A stretch of DNA of 64,000 nucleotides, from NCBI GenBank assembly GCA_044866775.1, contig JBIOUG010000099.1, positions 1 to 64,000 of the forward strand, in the 5' to 3' direction. A model generated the notes under the pieces. That model was not told the DNA's origin and searched no databases. It saw nothing but the letters and a program-made list of their open reading frames with translations. Position 1 is the first letter of the stretch. Every line of letters begins with the position of its first letter. Source of the DNA: DASUNQ01 sp044866775 (GTDB taxonomy: Bacteria > Acidobacteriota > Thermoanaerobaculia > Multivoradales > UBA5704). Of this stretch, positions 52,554 to 61,974 are shown piece by piece. A program made the translations under genes and the position numbers.

Positions 52554-54674
52554 GTGCGGTCCCTCGCTGGTTCGCTGGCCGTCGCCGCCCTCGCGCTCGG
52601 GCTCGCAGCCGCTTGCCGGGATGGCCGGCCGCCCGCCCCGATCGCGGCCCGCCACCTGGTCCTGGTGACCATCGACACTCTCCGGGCCGATCACGTCGGC
52701 GCCTACGGCGGCACCGTCGCCACGCCCCACCTCGATCGGCTGGCCCGCGCGGGCGCGCTCGTCGAGCAGGCGTCGGCGCACGTGCCGTTGACCCGGCCCT
52801 CGCACGTCTCGCTGTTCGCGGGGCTCCTACCCCCGGAGACCGCCGTCCGGGACAACGTCTCGCCGGCGGCGGCGCCGGAGGCGCCCCTGCTCGCCGAGGT
52901 GCTCAGGGGCGCGGGCTTTGCGGCGGGCGGCTTCGTCTCGTCGGTCGTGTTGTCGCGCGTCTCGGGCCTCGACCGCGGGTTCGATCCGTACTCAGACGCC
53001 TTCGCGGCCGATCCGGACGAGCCGCGGTTCCTCGCCACGGCGCAGAAGCGCGGCGACCACACCCTTGGCGAGGCCGTGGCCTGGCTGGAGGCGCACCGCG
53101 ATGCGCCCCGCTGCTTCCTCTGGCTCCACCTCTACGACCCCCACGATCCGTACGCGCCCCCCGAGCCCTACGCCTCCCGCTACCGCGACCGGCCCTACGC
53201 CGGCGAGGTGGCGTGGAGCGACGAGCTGGTGGGACGTCTCGAGCGGGCCCTCGCCCGGCTGGGCATGGCCGCCGACACCCTCCTGGTCGTCACTTCCGAC
53301 CATGGCGAGGGGCTGGGCGAGCACGGGGAGATGCTGCACGGCTTTTTCGCCTACCAATCGACGCTGCGGGTGCCGCTCCTCCTCCGCGGGCCGGGCGTCG
53401 AGCCGGGCACGCGCGTGGCCCTGCCGGTAGGTCTCGTCGACCTCTTCCCGACGCTCCTCGAGCTGCTGCGCGTCGACCCGCCGCCCGCAGCGACGCTCTC
53501 CGGCCGGTCGTTCGCGGCGGCGCTCTCCGGCGGCGAGCCGCCGCCGCCGGCGCCGGTCTACGGCGAGTCGCTCGTACCCCGCCTCCACTTCGGCTGGAGC
53601 GAGCTGCGGACGGTGCGCGACGGACCGTGGAAGTACGTCGAGGCGCCCCGCCCCGAGCTGTACGACCTCGAGCGCGATCCGGGCGAGACCGTCAACCGGG
53701 TGGGCGCGGAGCCGGCGCGGGTCCGGGCCTTGCGCCGCGCCCTCGCCACCTTCATGGCGCGCGAGCGCGCGCTCCCGGCGGGCCAGACGCCGGCCGTGCC
53801 GCCCGAGCTGCTCGAGAAGCTCGGCGCCCTGGGGTACCTGGGGGGCGGCGCCCCCGCCGACACCCGGACCCCCGGCGCCGATCCCAAGGACCGGATCGAG
53901 GACTTCCGCTTCGCCAGCGACATGATGCGGCAGGGCCTGCTGCGGCTCCACGCGGGCGACCCGGGCGGCGCCGCCGCACGCTTCGAGGAGCTTCTGGGCC
54001 GCGGCATCGAGAGCGCCGAGCTGCACCTCTATCTCGGCCGCGCCCAGCTCGAGCTGCGCCGCTACGGCGAGGCGGCCCGCCACTTCCAGGAGGCCGCGGC
54101 GCGCACCCCGGCCTACGCCGGCGCCTGGCTGGGGCTGGCCGAGGCGCGCATCCAGTCCGGCGACGCGCCCGGCGCGCTCGCGGCGCTCGGTCAGGGCCGG
54201 CAGGCGCTGCCGCGCCACGGCGCCCTCGCCCTGGAGGAGGGCCGCCTCCTGCGCCGCCTGCGGCGGCCGGCGGAGGCAGGGCGGGCGCTGCGCTCGGCGC
54301 TCGCGCTCGAGCCACGCAACGCCCGCGTGCACGCCGTCCTGGGTGAGGCGCTGCGCGAGGAGGGCGACGTGGCCGGGGCCCTCGAGCACCTGCGCCGGGC
54401 CGTCGAGCTGGAGCCGGGGCGCGCCGCCTACTGGAACGTCCTGGGCATGACGCTCGGCGGGGAAGGACGGCTCGCGGAGGCCGAGAAGGCGTTCCGGGAG
54501 GCGTGGCGTCTCGACGCCACCAATCCGCTCCACGCCTACAACCTCGGCTTCGCGCTGCTGCGCCAGGGCCGCGCCGCCGAGGCCCGCCCCCTCTTCGAGC
54601 GCGCCCTCGCCCTGCGGCCCGATTTCACCCCGGCACGCGAGCGCCTGGCGGAGATCGCCGGCCGCGCCGGCTAG
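52554..54674 (+). CDS. Sulfatase-fold lipoprotein with C-terminal TPRs
   Basis: 706 residues from GTG 52554. A lipobox LAAAC ends the signal peptide. The alkaline-phosphatase/sulfatase fold (about 33-430) shows LVTIDTLRADH with metal-binding Asp, TSDHGEGLGEHGEML, and GESLVPRLHFGWSELRTVRD. TPR-like repeats follow at about 450-700. At the formylglycine position of sulfatases (C/S-x-P-x-R) it has T-R-P-S-H (Thr80), so it cannot form formylglycine and is more likely a phosphodiesterase- or phosphatase-type member, or inactive. One of two such genes flanking the TonB-type receptor. Substrate unknown. Confidence 0.8.
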   Translation: MRSLAGSLAVAALALGLAAACRDGRPPAPIAARHLVLVTIDTLRADHVGAYGGTVATPHLDRLARAGALVEQASAHVPLTRPSHVSLFAGLLPPETAVRDNVSPAAAPEAPLLAEVLRGAGFAAGGFVSSVVLSRVSGLDRGFDPYSDAFAADPDEPRFLATAQKRGDHTLGEAVAWLEAHRDAPRCFLWLHLYDPHDPYAPPEPYASRYRDRPYAGEVAWSDELVGRLERALARLGMAADTLLVVTSDHGEGLGEHGEMLHGFFAYQSTLRVPLLLRGPGVEPGTRVALPVGLVDLFPTLLELLRVDPPPAATLSGRSFAAALSGGEPPPPAPVYGESLVPRLHFGWSELRTVRDGPWKYVEAPRPELYDLERDPGETVNRVGAEPARVRALRRALATFMARERALPAGQTPAVPPELLEKLGALGYLGGGAPADTRTPGADPKDRIEDFRFASDMMRQGLLRLHAGDPGGAAARFEELLGRGIESAELHLYLGRAQLELRRYGEAARHFQEAAARTPAYAGAWLGLAEARIQSGDAPGALAALGQGRQALPRHGALALEEGRLLRRLRRPAEAGRALRSALALEPRNARVHAVLGEALREEGDVAGALEHLRRAVELEPGRAAYWNVLGMTLGGEGRLAEAEKAFREAWRLDATNPLHAYNLGFALLRQGRAAEARPLFERALALRPDFTPARERLAEIAGRAG

Positions 54675-54690
54675 CTCGTGCCCCCAACGA

Positions 54691-57450
54691 CTAGAACTTG
54701 AGCTTCGCGCCCAGCATCAGCCGCCGCGGCGTGACGAAGGCGGCGGGGACGTTGAACGACGACGACGTGCCGAGCGAGCTCTGCACCTGTTCGTGGGCGT
54801 CCTCGTTGAGCACGTTGAAGACGTCGGCCGACAGCCCCAGGCGCACGTCGTTCGCCAGGACGAAGTCTTTCTCCAGGCGCAGGTCGAGGAAGGTGGCCGA
54901 CGGCAGGCGTCCGTAGGTGCCTCGCTCCTGCGCCAGGATGGTGGTCGGCAGCCCGGTCACGTCGTTGATGCGCACCTGCCGCACGCGGTTGGGACCGCTG
55001 CGGTAGGCGAGGTTCGCCGACACGCTGAAGTCCTTGGGCAGGAGGTAGATGAACTGGCTCTTGAACTGCCAGGGCACGTCGCCGCGCAGGCGCCCGCCGG
55101 TGTTGACGAAGTCGTTGGGGTTGCGGCCGAAGATGCGGAACTGCAGGCCGCCCCGCTGCTCGAGGCTGGTGGGGCCGCCGCTGTCCGTGGTCCGCCCCTC
55201 CGATTTCAGATACGTCAGCGACGCCGCGAGCGACCACTTGTTGGCCATCGGCTTCAGGAAGCCGAGGCTCGCCGCGTAGATGTCGTGATCCATCTCGTCG
55301 CGGTTGGTGATCATGAACGACAGGTCGTCGAGGTCGTTGACCAGACGGAACACGGTGATCGGCCTGCCGGTGGCATCGGCGCCCCGATCGTCGATGTACA
55401 CGACCGGCTCGAAGATCCCGCCGACGTCCTGCCAGGCCACGAAGTCCCGGGCGCGTTTGTAGATCAAATTGAGCGTCAGCCCCATGTTGCGCCGGAGCTG
55501 GCGCTCGACGCCCAGGATGAGCTGGTCGGTGTGCGGGCTCTCGTAGTTGGGATCGACGCTCAGGTTCGAGTTGTCGGTGATCTGGACCAGGTCCTCGAGC
55601 TCGCCCGTGGCGGGGTTCAGGATGCCGAAGAAGATGGGCTTGATCGACGGCCCGATGACGTTGGCGAACTCGCCGGTGGCGATGGCCCGATGGTAGCGGC
55701 CGGCGTGGCCCTTGAGCACCGTCTTGCCGTCGGCGGTCAGGAGGTAGTTGAAGCCCAGGCGCGGCGAGACGTACTCCCAGGTGTAGTGATCGGTGCGCGG
55801 GAAGGTCACGCCGGTCGGGCGGCCGTTCTCGTCCAGCTCGTCCTGCTCCGCGGAGAAGGCCTTGTTGCGGTCGGCGCGCACGCCGAAGTTGAAGGTGAAG
55901 CGGTCGTTGACCCGCCAGGTGTCGTCCGCGAAGACGCCCCACCCCTCGGTGTTGCCGCTGTACGAGAAGGGCACGCGGGTGTAGCCGTAGCCGTATTGAC
56001 CCGCGCCGTAGGTGAAGATGAGGTCGTTGTAGCCGTAGATGCCCCCCGCCTCGGCGGCGTTGTACTGCACGCCGAAGCGGAAGTCGTGGCTGCCGCCCAG
56101 GAACTCGTCGGCGAGGTGCGAGACCTTGACGTTGGCGGTGGTGCGCGTGGGCTCGAGCTCGTACCAGTAGTAGTGGCCGCCGCTGATGAAGCCGGTGTCG
56201 AGGTCGACGACGCGGGCCTGGTCCTTCGGCAGGCTGGAGTCGGTCGGCGCCATGTCCACCGAGCCGTAGAACCCCGAGTACCTGACCTCGAGCAGCGTGT
56301 CGGCCGACACCACCCCGCTGTAGCCCAGGCCCGGGGTCGGGGTCTTGATGAAGCGGGTCACCGCGGTCGTCGGCGAGACGTCGGGAGTCAGCGCGATCGC
56401 TTCCTCGGCCTCGTCCTGGTTGAAGGTCGCGACCACCCGGTGGCTCGCGTTCACCTGCCAGTTGAGCTTGCCGAAGAAGCGGTCGTACTCGTTGACCGCC
56501 GTGCCGATGTCGGGATCGACGCCGGCGTTCGCGAAGTTGTCCTCCTGGTGCTGGTAGGAGGCGAAGAACCACAGGCGGTCGCGCGCGATCGGCCCGCCGA
56601 GCTGCGCGGTGTAATCGCGGAACGTGTCGCGGTGGTACGGGAAGCCGGCGTCGTCCTCCTCGTCGGTGTTCTCGTCGGTCAAGCCGTCGCTCTGGAAGAA
56701 GGCGTTGAGGTCGCCGTGGAAGCTGTTGGTGCCCTGGCGGGTGACGATGTTGTAGACGGCGCCGGTCAGGTTGCCGTACTCGGCCGGCGCGCCGAGCGAC
56801 AGCACCTCGACCTCCTCGATGGCGTCGATGTTGGGCTGCGCGAGCTGCTCGTTGAAGAAGTTGTCGTTGACGTCGGCGCCGTCGAGCTGGAAGGAGTTCT
56901 CGTCGTACGAGGAGCCGTAGACCATGGTGCGCCTGCTCAGGTCGCCGCCCCGCAGCGAGCCCGGGGCGGCGGCCACCAGGTCGTTGAAGCTCTGGCGCGC
57001 CACCGGCGCGTTCTCCACCCACACGCGGCCGAAGTTGGCGCCCACCTCGCTCGAGGTGGTGTCGATGACCGGCATGTCCGTGGTGACGGTGATGGCCTCC
57101 TCGATCCCGCCCAGCAGGAGCGAGACGTCCTCGACCGTCGTGGCCCCCACCGCCACCCGCACGCGCCGGTTGACGGGCGCGAACCCCGCGAGCGTGAACG
57201 CGAGGTCGTAGCTCCCCGGCGGCAGCGCGATGAAGCGGTAGAAGCCGGCGTCGCCGGTCTGGGTGGTCTGGGTGCCGACGATGTTCTCGCCGGTCACCGA
57301 CACCGTCACTCCCGGCAACGCCGCCTGGTCGGGATCCGTCACCGTGCCCTGGATCTGGCCGGTGACGCGCTGAGCGGCGAGAGGGAGCGGCAGGAGCGCG
57401 AGAGACAGCGTGACGGCGAAGGCAGCGACCGAAAGAGCCGAGCGTCTCAT
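54691..57450 (-). CDS. TonB-dependent receptor with carboxypeptidase-regulatory-like N terminus
   Basis: 919 residues. A signal peptide is followed by a carboxypeptidase-regulatory-like domain (about 28-115; IQGTVTDPDQAALPGVTVSV), a plug (about 120-250; FQLDGADVNDNFFNEQL) and a beta-barrel ending in the terminal Phe of LMLGAKLKF typical of outer-membrane proteins. A classical TonB box is not obvious. This is an acidobacterial OAR-like receptor for an unknown ligand. The gene converges with the sulfatase-fold gene at 52554 (16 nt between stops) and diverges from the other at 57688. Confidence 0.9.
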   Translation of the reverse strand: MRRSALSVAAFAVTLSLALLPLPLAAQRVTGQIQGTVTDPDQAALPGVTVSVTGENIVGTQTTQTGDAGFYRFIALPPGSYDLAFTLAGFAPVNRRVRVAVGATTVEDVSLLLGGIEEAITVTTDMPVIDTTSSEVGANFGRVWVENAPVARQSFNDLVAAAPGSLRGGDLSRRTMVYGSSYDENSFQLDGADVNDNFFNEQLAQPNIDAIEEVEVLSLGAPAEYGNLTGAVYNIVTRQGTNSFHGDLNAFFQSDGLTDENTDEEDDAGFPYHRDTFRDYTAQLGGPIARDRLWFFASYQHQEDNFANAGVDPDIGTAVNEYDRFFGKLNWQVNASHRVVATFNQDEAEEAIALTPDVSPTTAVTRFIKTPTPGLGYSGVVSADTLLEVRYSGFYGSVDMAPTDSSLPKDQARVVDLDTGFISGGHYYWYELEPTRTTANVKVSHLADEFLGGSHDFRFGVQYNAAEAGGIYGYNDLIFTYGAGQYGYGYTRVPFSYSGNTEGWGVFADDTWRVNDRFTFNFGVRADRNKAFSAEQDELDENGRPTGVTFPRTDHYTWEYVSPRLGFNYLLTADGKTVLKGHAGRYHRAIATGEFANVIGPSIKPIFFGILNPATGELEDLVQITDNSNLSVDPNYESPHTDQLILGVERQLRRNMGLTLNLIYKRARDFVAWQDVGGIFEPVVYIDDRGADATGRPITVFRLVNDLDDLSFMITNRDEMDHDIYAASLGFLKPMANKWSLAASLTYLKSEGRTTDSGGPTSLEQRGGLQFRIFGRNPNDFVNTGGRLRGDVPWQFKSQFIYLLPKDFSVSANLAYRSGPNRVRQVRINDVTGLPTTILAQERGTYGRLPSATFLDLRLEKDFVLANDVRLGLSADVFNVLNEDAHEQVQSSLGTSSSFNVPAAFVTPRRLMLGAKLKF

Positions 57451-57581
57451 GGTCGATTCTCCTCCTCAGGCCAACGGCGACTGAGGTAAAGACATGCAAG
57501 GCTCGAACCTGTGCAAAGAGTAGCACCAGCAGCGCACGACTGCCATGCGCACGAGCGGCTCCGCGGCGGCGCCGCGCTCGG

Positions 57582-57601
57582 CGATTCAGTCTGCTGAATC
57601 G
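57582..57601. promoter_or_regulatory. Inverted repeat in the divergent TonB-receptor/sulfatase promoter region
   Basis: CGATTCAG-TCTG-CTGAATCG: a perfect 8-bp dyad with a 4-nt spacer. It lies 132 nt before the receptor start and 86 nt before the sulfatase-fold start. A palindrome CGGAATTCCG lies at 57620-57629. Either could be an operator; no regulator gene is adjacent. Confidence 0.35.
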
Positions 57602-57687
57602 CGTACGGTTTCCGCGATCCGGAATTCCGTTTCGGGTCGCGCAGCCCTGTCATGGGCGGGTTGCGGCGCCGGCGAGGTGGCTCCAGA

Positions 57688-59997
57688 ATGACACCGATGG
57701 TTGGCCGACGACGGTTCGCAGGTCGCGGCGCTCTCTGCGCTCTCGTCTGGGTCTTCGTCTGGGTCGGCTGCGGGCGCGGCGCGGACGGCGGCGACCGGCC
57801 CAAGAACCTCCTCCTCGTCACCCTCGACACCCTGCGGGCGGACCGGCTCGGCAGCTACGGCTATGCCGCGGCCTCCACACCCAACCTCGATGCGCTGGCG
57901 GCCCGCGGGCTGCGCTTCACCCAGGCCACCACCGTCACCCCGCTGACCCTGCCGGCCCACTCCTCGCTCCTGACCGGCACCTTCCCCGCCTACCACGGGG
58001 TACGCGACAACGGCGGTTTCTACCTCGACGAGAAGCACCAGACCCTCGCCGAGGTGCTGCGGGCCGCGGGCTGGCGCACCGGCGGGTTCGTCGGCGCCTT
58101 CGTGCTCGACTCGCGCTGGGGCATCGCGCAGGGCTTCGAGCGCTTCTTCGACGACTTCGACCTGACCCAGTTCGAGCGCGCGCCGGGCATGGACGCCATC
58201 CAGCGCCCGGGCGCCGAGGTGGTGGAGAAGGCCCTCGCCTGGCTCGCCGAGGACCGCGAGCGCCCGTTCTTCGCCTGGGTCCACCTCTACGACCCGCACA
58301 TGCCGTACGCGGCGCCCGAGCCGTATCGCTCGCGCTTCCCGCCGACCCTCTCCGGCGCCTACGACGCCGAGATCGCCACGACCGACGCGCTCGTCGGCCG
58401 GCTCCTCGCCGCCCTCGAAGACGACGGCCGCCTTGCCGGCACCCTGGTCGTGGTGCTGGCGGACCACGGCGAGATGCTGGGCGAGCACGGCGAGATGACC
58501 CACGGCTTCTTCGTCTACGACGCCGCGGTGCGCATCCCCCTGCTGCTCGCCGGGCCCGGCGTCGGCGCCGGGGTGATCCGTGACCAGGTGCGCATCGTCG
58601 ACGTGATGCCTACCGTCCTCGCCCACCTCGGAGTGGAGCCGCCGGCCGCCGTCCAGGGCGTGGACCTCCGGCCGCTCGTGCGCGGCGAGCGGCTGCGTCT
58701 GGTCGCGATCTCCGAGAGCTGGTTCCCGCGCTACCACTACGGCTGGAGCGAGCTGGTGGCGATCCAGGACGGCCGCCACAAGCTCATCCGCGCGCCCCGC
58801 CGCGAGGTCTACGACCTCGAGCGCGACGCGGCCGAGCGGGTGAACTTGGCCGCGCGGGAGAGCGCCCGTGCCGAGGGCATGGAGCGCGCCCTCGACCGCC
58901 TGCTGGCCGAGCTCGCGCGCGGCGCGGCGCCGGCGGGCCCGGTGACGGTGGACGCCGAGACCGCGGCGCGCCTGGCCGCCCTCGGCTACGCCGGCGGCGC
59001 GACGTCCGCCCGCCACCTCGAGGACCGGCCGCGCGCGGACCCCAAGGACAAGATCGGGCTCTACAACCTGTTGAAGGAGGCGGGAGCGGCGGCGACGGCG
59101 GGAGACCTCGACCTGGCGATCGCCAAGGTGACGCAGGCCCTGGCGGAGGACCCGGAGGTCGTCGAGGGGCACCTGCTGCTCGGCAACTTCCATCGCCAGG
59201 CCGAGCGCTTCGACGCCGCGGCGGCGGCCTATCGCGCCGCCCTCGCCGTCGACCCCGAGCATCAGGAGGCCCTCTACAGCCTGGCGCTGGCCTACGAAGA
59301 GCAGGGCCGCCTGGAGGACGCCATGGCCGGCCTCGACCGCGCCCACACCCTCGATCCCCGCAACGGCAAGGTCCTCTGGCTGCGCGCGGACGTGCGGATG
59401 CGCCAGGGACGCCACGCCGAGGCCGAGGCCGAGCTGCAGCGGGCGCTGACGCTCGACCTCGACCGGCCGCGCTTCCTCGCCAAGCTCGGCGAGTGCTACC
59501 TGGAGATGGGGAGGCCGGCCGAGGCCGAGACCCGTCTCGGGGAAGCGCTGGCCGAGAACCCCGGACTCGCCGGCGCCCATTTCCATCTCGGCTTGGCGCG
59601 CGAGGAGCAGGGCCGGCCGGCCGGCGCCATGGCGGCCTACCGCCGGGAAGTCGCCCTGCACGCGGACGCCTACCGGGCTCGCTTCAACCTGGGCAAGCTC
59701 CTCCTCGCAGGCGGCCGGCCCGCGGACGCCGCGGAGCAGCTCCGGCAGACGCTCGCGACCCAGCCCCAGTTCGCGATCGGCTACCTCTATCTCGCCAAGG
59801 CACTCCTCGATTTGGGCGACCTCGCCGGGGCGGAGAAGGCGGCGCGGCAAGGCCTCGACCGCAAGCCCGAGGCTGCCGTGGCGCCGCTCGGCCACTACGT
59901 CCTGGCCGACGTCTACAGCCGCCAGGGCCGCCGCGCCGAGGCGGCCCGCGAGGCGGCCGCGGGCCGCCGGCTCGCCGCGGCGGCGCAGGGAGGGTGA
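57688..59997 (+). CDS. Sulfatase-fold lipoprotein with C-terminal TPRs
   Basis: 769 residues from ATG 57688 (ATG 57652 in frame upstream is also possible). The signal ends in a Cys context (FVWVGC). Alkaline-phosphatase-fold features: LLVTLDTLRADRLGSYGY, the segment ADHGEMLGEHGEM, and HYGWSELVAIQDGRHKLI. TPRs occupy about 460-750 and form a long array. At the formylglycine position it has T-L-P-A-H (Thr87), so it is not a classical sulfatase. It resembles the 52554 gene in arrangement and sequence, so the two are likely paralogues separated by the receptor gene. Confidence 0.8.
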   Translation: MTPMVGRRRFAGRGALCALVWVFVWVGCGRGADGGDRPKNLLLVTLDTLRADRLGSYGYAAASTPNLDALAARGLRFTQATTVTPLTLPAHSSLLTGTFPAYHGVRDNGGFYLDEKHQTLAEVLRAAGWRTGGFVGAFVLDSRWGIAQGFERFFDDFDLTQFERAPGMDAIQRPGAEVVEKALAWLAEDRERPFFAWVHLYDPHMPYAAPEPYRSRFPPTLSGAYDAEIATTDALVGRLLAALEDDGRLAGTLVVVLADHGEMLGEHGEMTHGFFVYDAAVRIPLLLAGPGVGAGVIRDQVRIVDVMPTVLAHLGVEPPAAVQGVDLRPLVRGERLRLVAISESWFPRYHYGWSELVAIQDGRHKLIRAPRREVYDLERDAAERVNLAARESARAEGMERALDRLLAELARGAAPAGPVTVDAETAARLAALGYAGGATSARHLEDRPRADPKDKIGLYNLLKEAGAAATAGDLDLAIAKVTQALAEDPEVVEGHLLLGNFHRQAERFDAAAAAYRAALAVDPEHQEALYSLALAYEEQGRLEDAMAGLDRAHTLDPRNGKVLWLRADVRMRQGRHAEAEAELQRALTLDLDRPRFLAKLGECYLEMGRPAEAETRLGEALAENPGLAGAHFHLGLAREEQGRPAGAMAAYRREVALHADAYRARFNLGKLLLAGGRPADAAEQLRQTLATQPQFAIGYLYLAKALLDLGDLAGAEKAARQGLDRKPEAAVAPLGHYVLADVYSRQGRRAEAAREAAAGRRLAAAAQGG

Positions 59998-60000
59998 GGG

Positions 60001-60684
60001 TCAGGCGAGCAGCGGATCGCAGCCGCCCGCGGCGGTGAGGTCCGCCACTACCCAGTCGGCGCCGGCCGCCGCCAGCGCCGCCGCCGGCGTGCGGCCGGTG
60101 GCCACCGCCAGGCACGGGATGCCGTGGGCGCGCGCGCAGCCGACGTCGTGCACGCTGTCGCCGACGATCAGCGTCTCCTCGGCCGCGAACCGCCGCCCGG
60201 TGGCGCGCGCCGCGCGCTCGAGCGCCACCGGCGGCAGCGCCGAACGCTCGACCGCGTCGCAGCCGTAGGCGCCGAAGGGGAAGAAGCGGTTGAGGTCGAA
60301 CGGCGCGAGCTTGGCGCGCGCCCCCGGCTCCCAGTTGCCGGTGAGGAGGCCGATCGCCGCCGCCTGCGGCCTCGTCGCCAGCCGCTCGAGCAGCTCGATG
60401 ACCGCCGGCAGGAGCCGGATGCGCTCGCGCACGAGGTCGCGCTCCAGCCGCTCGAGGTAGAGCGCACGGAAGCGCGGCAGCGCCGCCGCGACCGCCTGCC
60501 GCTCGAGCCCCGCGCCGGCCATCAGGTCGAGCACGATCTGCGGATCGGTCTTGCCGACGAAGTCGTAGCCGTCGAGGTCGCCCGTCGTGCCGAAGACCTC
60601 GACGAGGGCGTCGCCGAAGAGCGGCCGCACCTGCCGGCCGCAGTCGACCAGCGTGCCGTCGACGTCGAAGAGGATCAGGCGCAC
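60001..60684 (-). CDS. HAD-family hydrolase
   Basis: 227 residues from GTG 60682-60684; an upstream ATG at 60717 would overlap the divergent gene. Motif 1 is DVDGTLVD, motif 2 is LLTGNWEPG, then AAEETLIVGDSVHDVGCARA as motif 4. A helical cap (about 20-85) indicates phosphoglycolate-phosphatase-like subfamily I. Substrate is not predictable. Divergent from the aminotransferase gene with only 25 nt between start codons. Confidence 0.86.
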   Translation of the reverse strand: MRLILFDVDGTLVDCGRQVRPLFGDALVEVFGTTGDLDGYDFVGKTDPQIVLDLMAGAGLERQAVAAALPRFRALYLERLERDLVRERIRLLPAVIELLERLATRPQAAAIGLLTGNWEPGARAKLAPFDLNRFFPFGAYGCDAVERSALPPVALERAARATGRRFAAEETLIVGDSVHDVGCARAHGIPCLAVATGRTPAAALAAAGADWVVADLTAAGGCDPLLA

Positions 60685-60709
60685 GAGGGCTATGATACCG
60701 GCCCCGTCC

Positions 60710-61837
60710 ATGCGCACCGACCGGCGCCACGACTTCTACTCGACCGAGGGGATCACCTACCTCAACTGCGCGCATCTCGGGCCGATGCCGCGCCTCGCGA
60801 TCGAGGCCGTGCGCGCGGCGCTGCGGCTCAAGATGACGCCGCAGCTGGTCGCCGACCGCGACTTCTTCGCCTACCCCGACGCCTACCGCGGCGCCGTGGC
60901 GCGCCTGCTCGGCGTGCCGCCGTCCGACGTCGCGGTGACCGACTCCACGACCTCCGGCATCATGCTGATGGTCAACGGGCTCGACTGGCGGCCGGGCGAC
61001 CGCGTGCTGATCCCGGCCGGCGCCTTCCCCGCCAACCGCTTCCCCTGGCAGTGGCTCGAGCGCCAGGGCGTCGAGGTGATGGCGGTGCCGGAGGACCCGT
61101 CGCGGCCCGACGTCGAGCGCTTCGCCGCCGCGCTGACGCCGCGCACACGCGTGGTGTCGGTCGAGTGGGTGAGCTATCGCACGGGACGGCGGCGCGACCT
61201 CGCGGGCCTCTCCGCCCTCTGCCGCGAGCACGGCGCGCTCTTCGTCGTCGACGGCACGCAAGGCGTGGGCGGCCTCGCGCTCGACCTCGCCGCCACACCC
61301 TGCGACCTCCTCGCCTGCTCCGGCTACAAGTGGATGCTCGGCCCCTACGGCATCGGCTTCGCCTACCTGACGCCGGCCCTCACCGACCGCCTGGTGCCGC
61401 ACAACGTCAACTGGTTCCGCGTCGAGGGCGCGGAGGACTTCAGCCGCCTCGGCGAGTGCGCGCTCGAGCTGGTGCCCGGCGCCCCGCGCTTCGACAAGAA
61501 CGCCCCGGCGAGCTTCTTCGACGTCGCCGGCGCCACCGCCGCGGCCGAGTACCTGAACGGCGTCACGCCGTGCGCGATCGAGGAGCACGTCCGCGGCTTA
61601 CTCGATCGCCTGATCGCCGGCCTCCCGCCCGGCTACTCCCCCGCCGGCTCGCTCCAGCCCGAGCACCGCTCGAACATCCTCTGCTTCACCGCCGGCGACG
61701 AGGAGGCGACGCGCCAGGCCTGCGCGCGCCTCCGCGAGGCCGGGATGATCGTCAGCCTCCGCGACGGCGCGATCCGCATCTCGCCGTGCATCTACAACAC
61801 CGACGAGGACATCGACCGGCTGCTCGCGCTGCTCTAG
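60710..61837 (+). CDS. PLP-dependent aminotransferase, class V
   Basis: 375 residues from ATG 60710. Class V features: TEGITYLNCAHLGPMPRLAI (N-terminal strand), VVDGTQGVGGLALDL with the PLP-binding Asp and Gln, and SGYKWMLGPYG with the PLP lysine. It resembles cysteine-desulfurase-like and isopenicillin-epimerase-like aminotransferases, but no conserved substrate Cys loop is evident, so I call it only class V. It overlaps the DUF3800 remnant at its stop. Confidence 0.85.
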   Translation: MRTDRRHDFYSTEGITYLNCAHLGPMPRLAIEAVRAALRLKMTPQLVADRDFFAYPDAYRGAVARLLGVPPSDVAVTDSTTSGIMLMVNGLDWRPGDRVLIPAGAFPANRFPWQWLERQGVEVMAVPEDPSRPDVERFAAALTPRTRVVSVEWVSYRTGRRRDLAGLSALCREHGALFVVDGTQGVGGLALDLAATPCDLLACSGYKWMLGPYGIGFAYLTPALTDRLVPHNVNWFRVEGAEDFSRLGECALELVPGAPRFDKNAPASFFDVAGATAAAEYLNGVTPCAIEEHVRGLLDRLIAGLPPGYSPAGSLQPEHRSNILCFTAGDEEATRQACARLREAGMIVSLRDGAIRISPCIYNTDEDIDRLLALL

Positions 61838-61968
61838 AGCCCGGGGAAATGCCGCGCCTGCACATCGTCGATGGCTTTGGAGAGGAAGTAGGTCTGACGC
61901 TCGAAGAGAGCGACGCCACCCAGGACGAAGTGGCGGTCCCCATTCCGCCGTCGGATCCGTCGCTTCAC
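61834..61968 (-). pseudogene. DUF3800 N-terminal remnant
   Basis: A 44-codon frame (GTG at 61966-61968) reading NGDRHFVLGGVALFERQTYF, then SKAIDDVQARHFPG, which matches the first part of DUF3800 proteins, a group often found in mobile or defence-like contexts. The DUF3800 core with its metal-binding residues is absent, and the frame is cut at the aminotransferase stop, so this is a truncated remnant. Confidence 0.5.
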
Positions 61969-61974
61969 CCTGCC

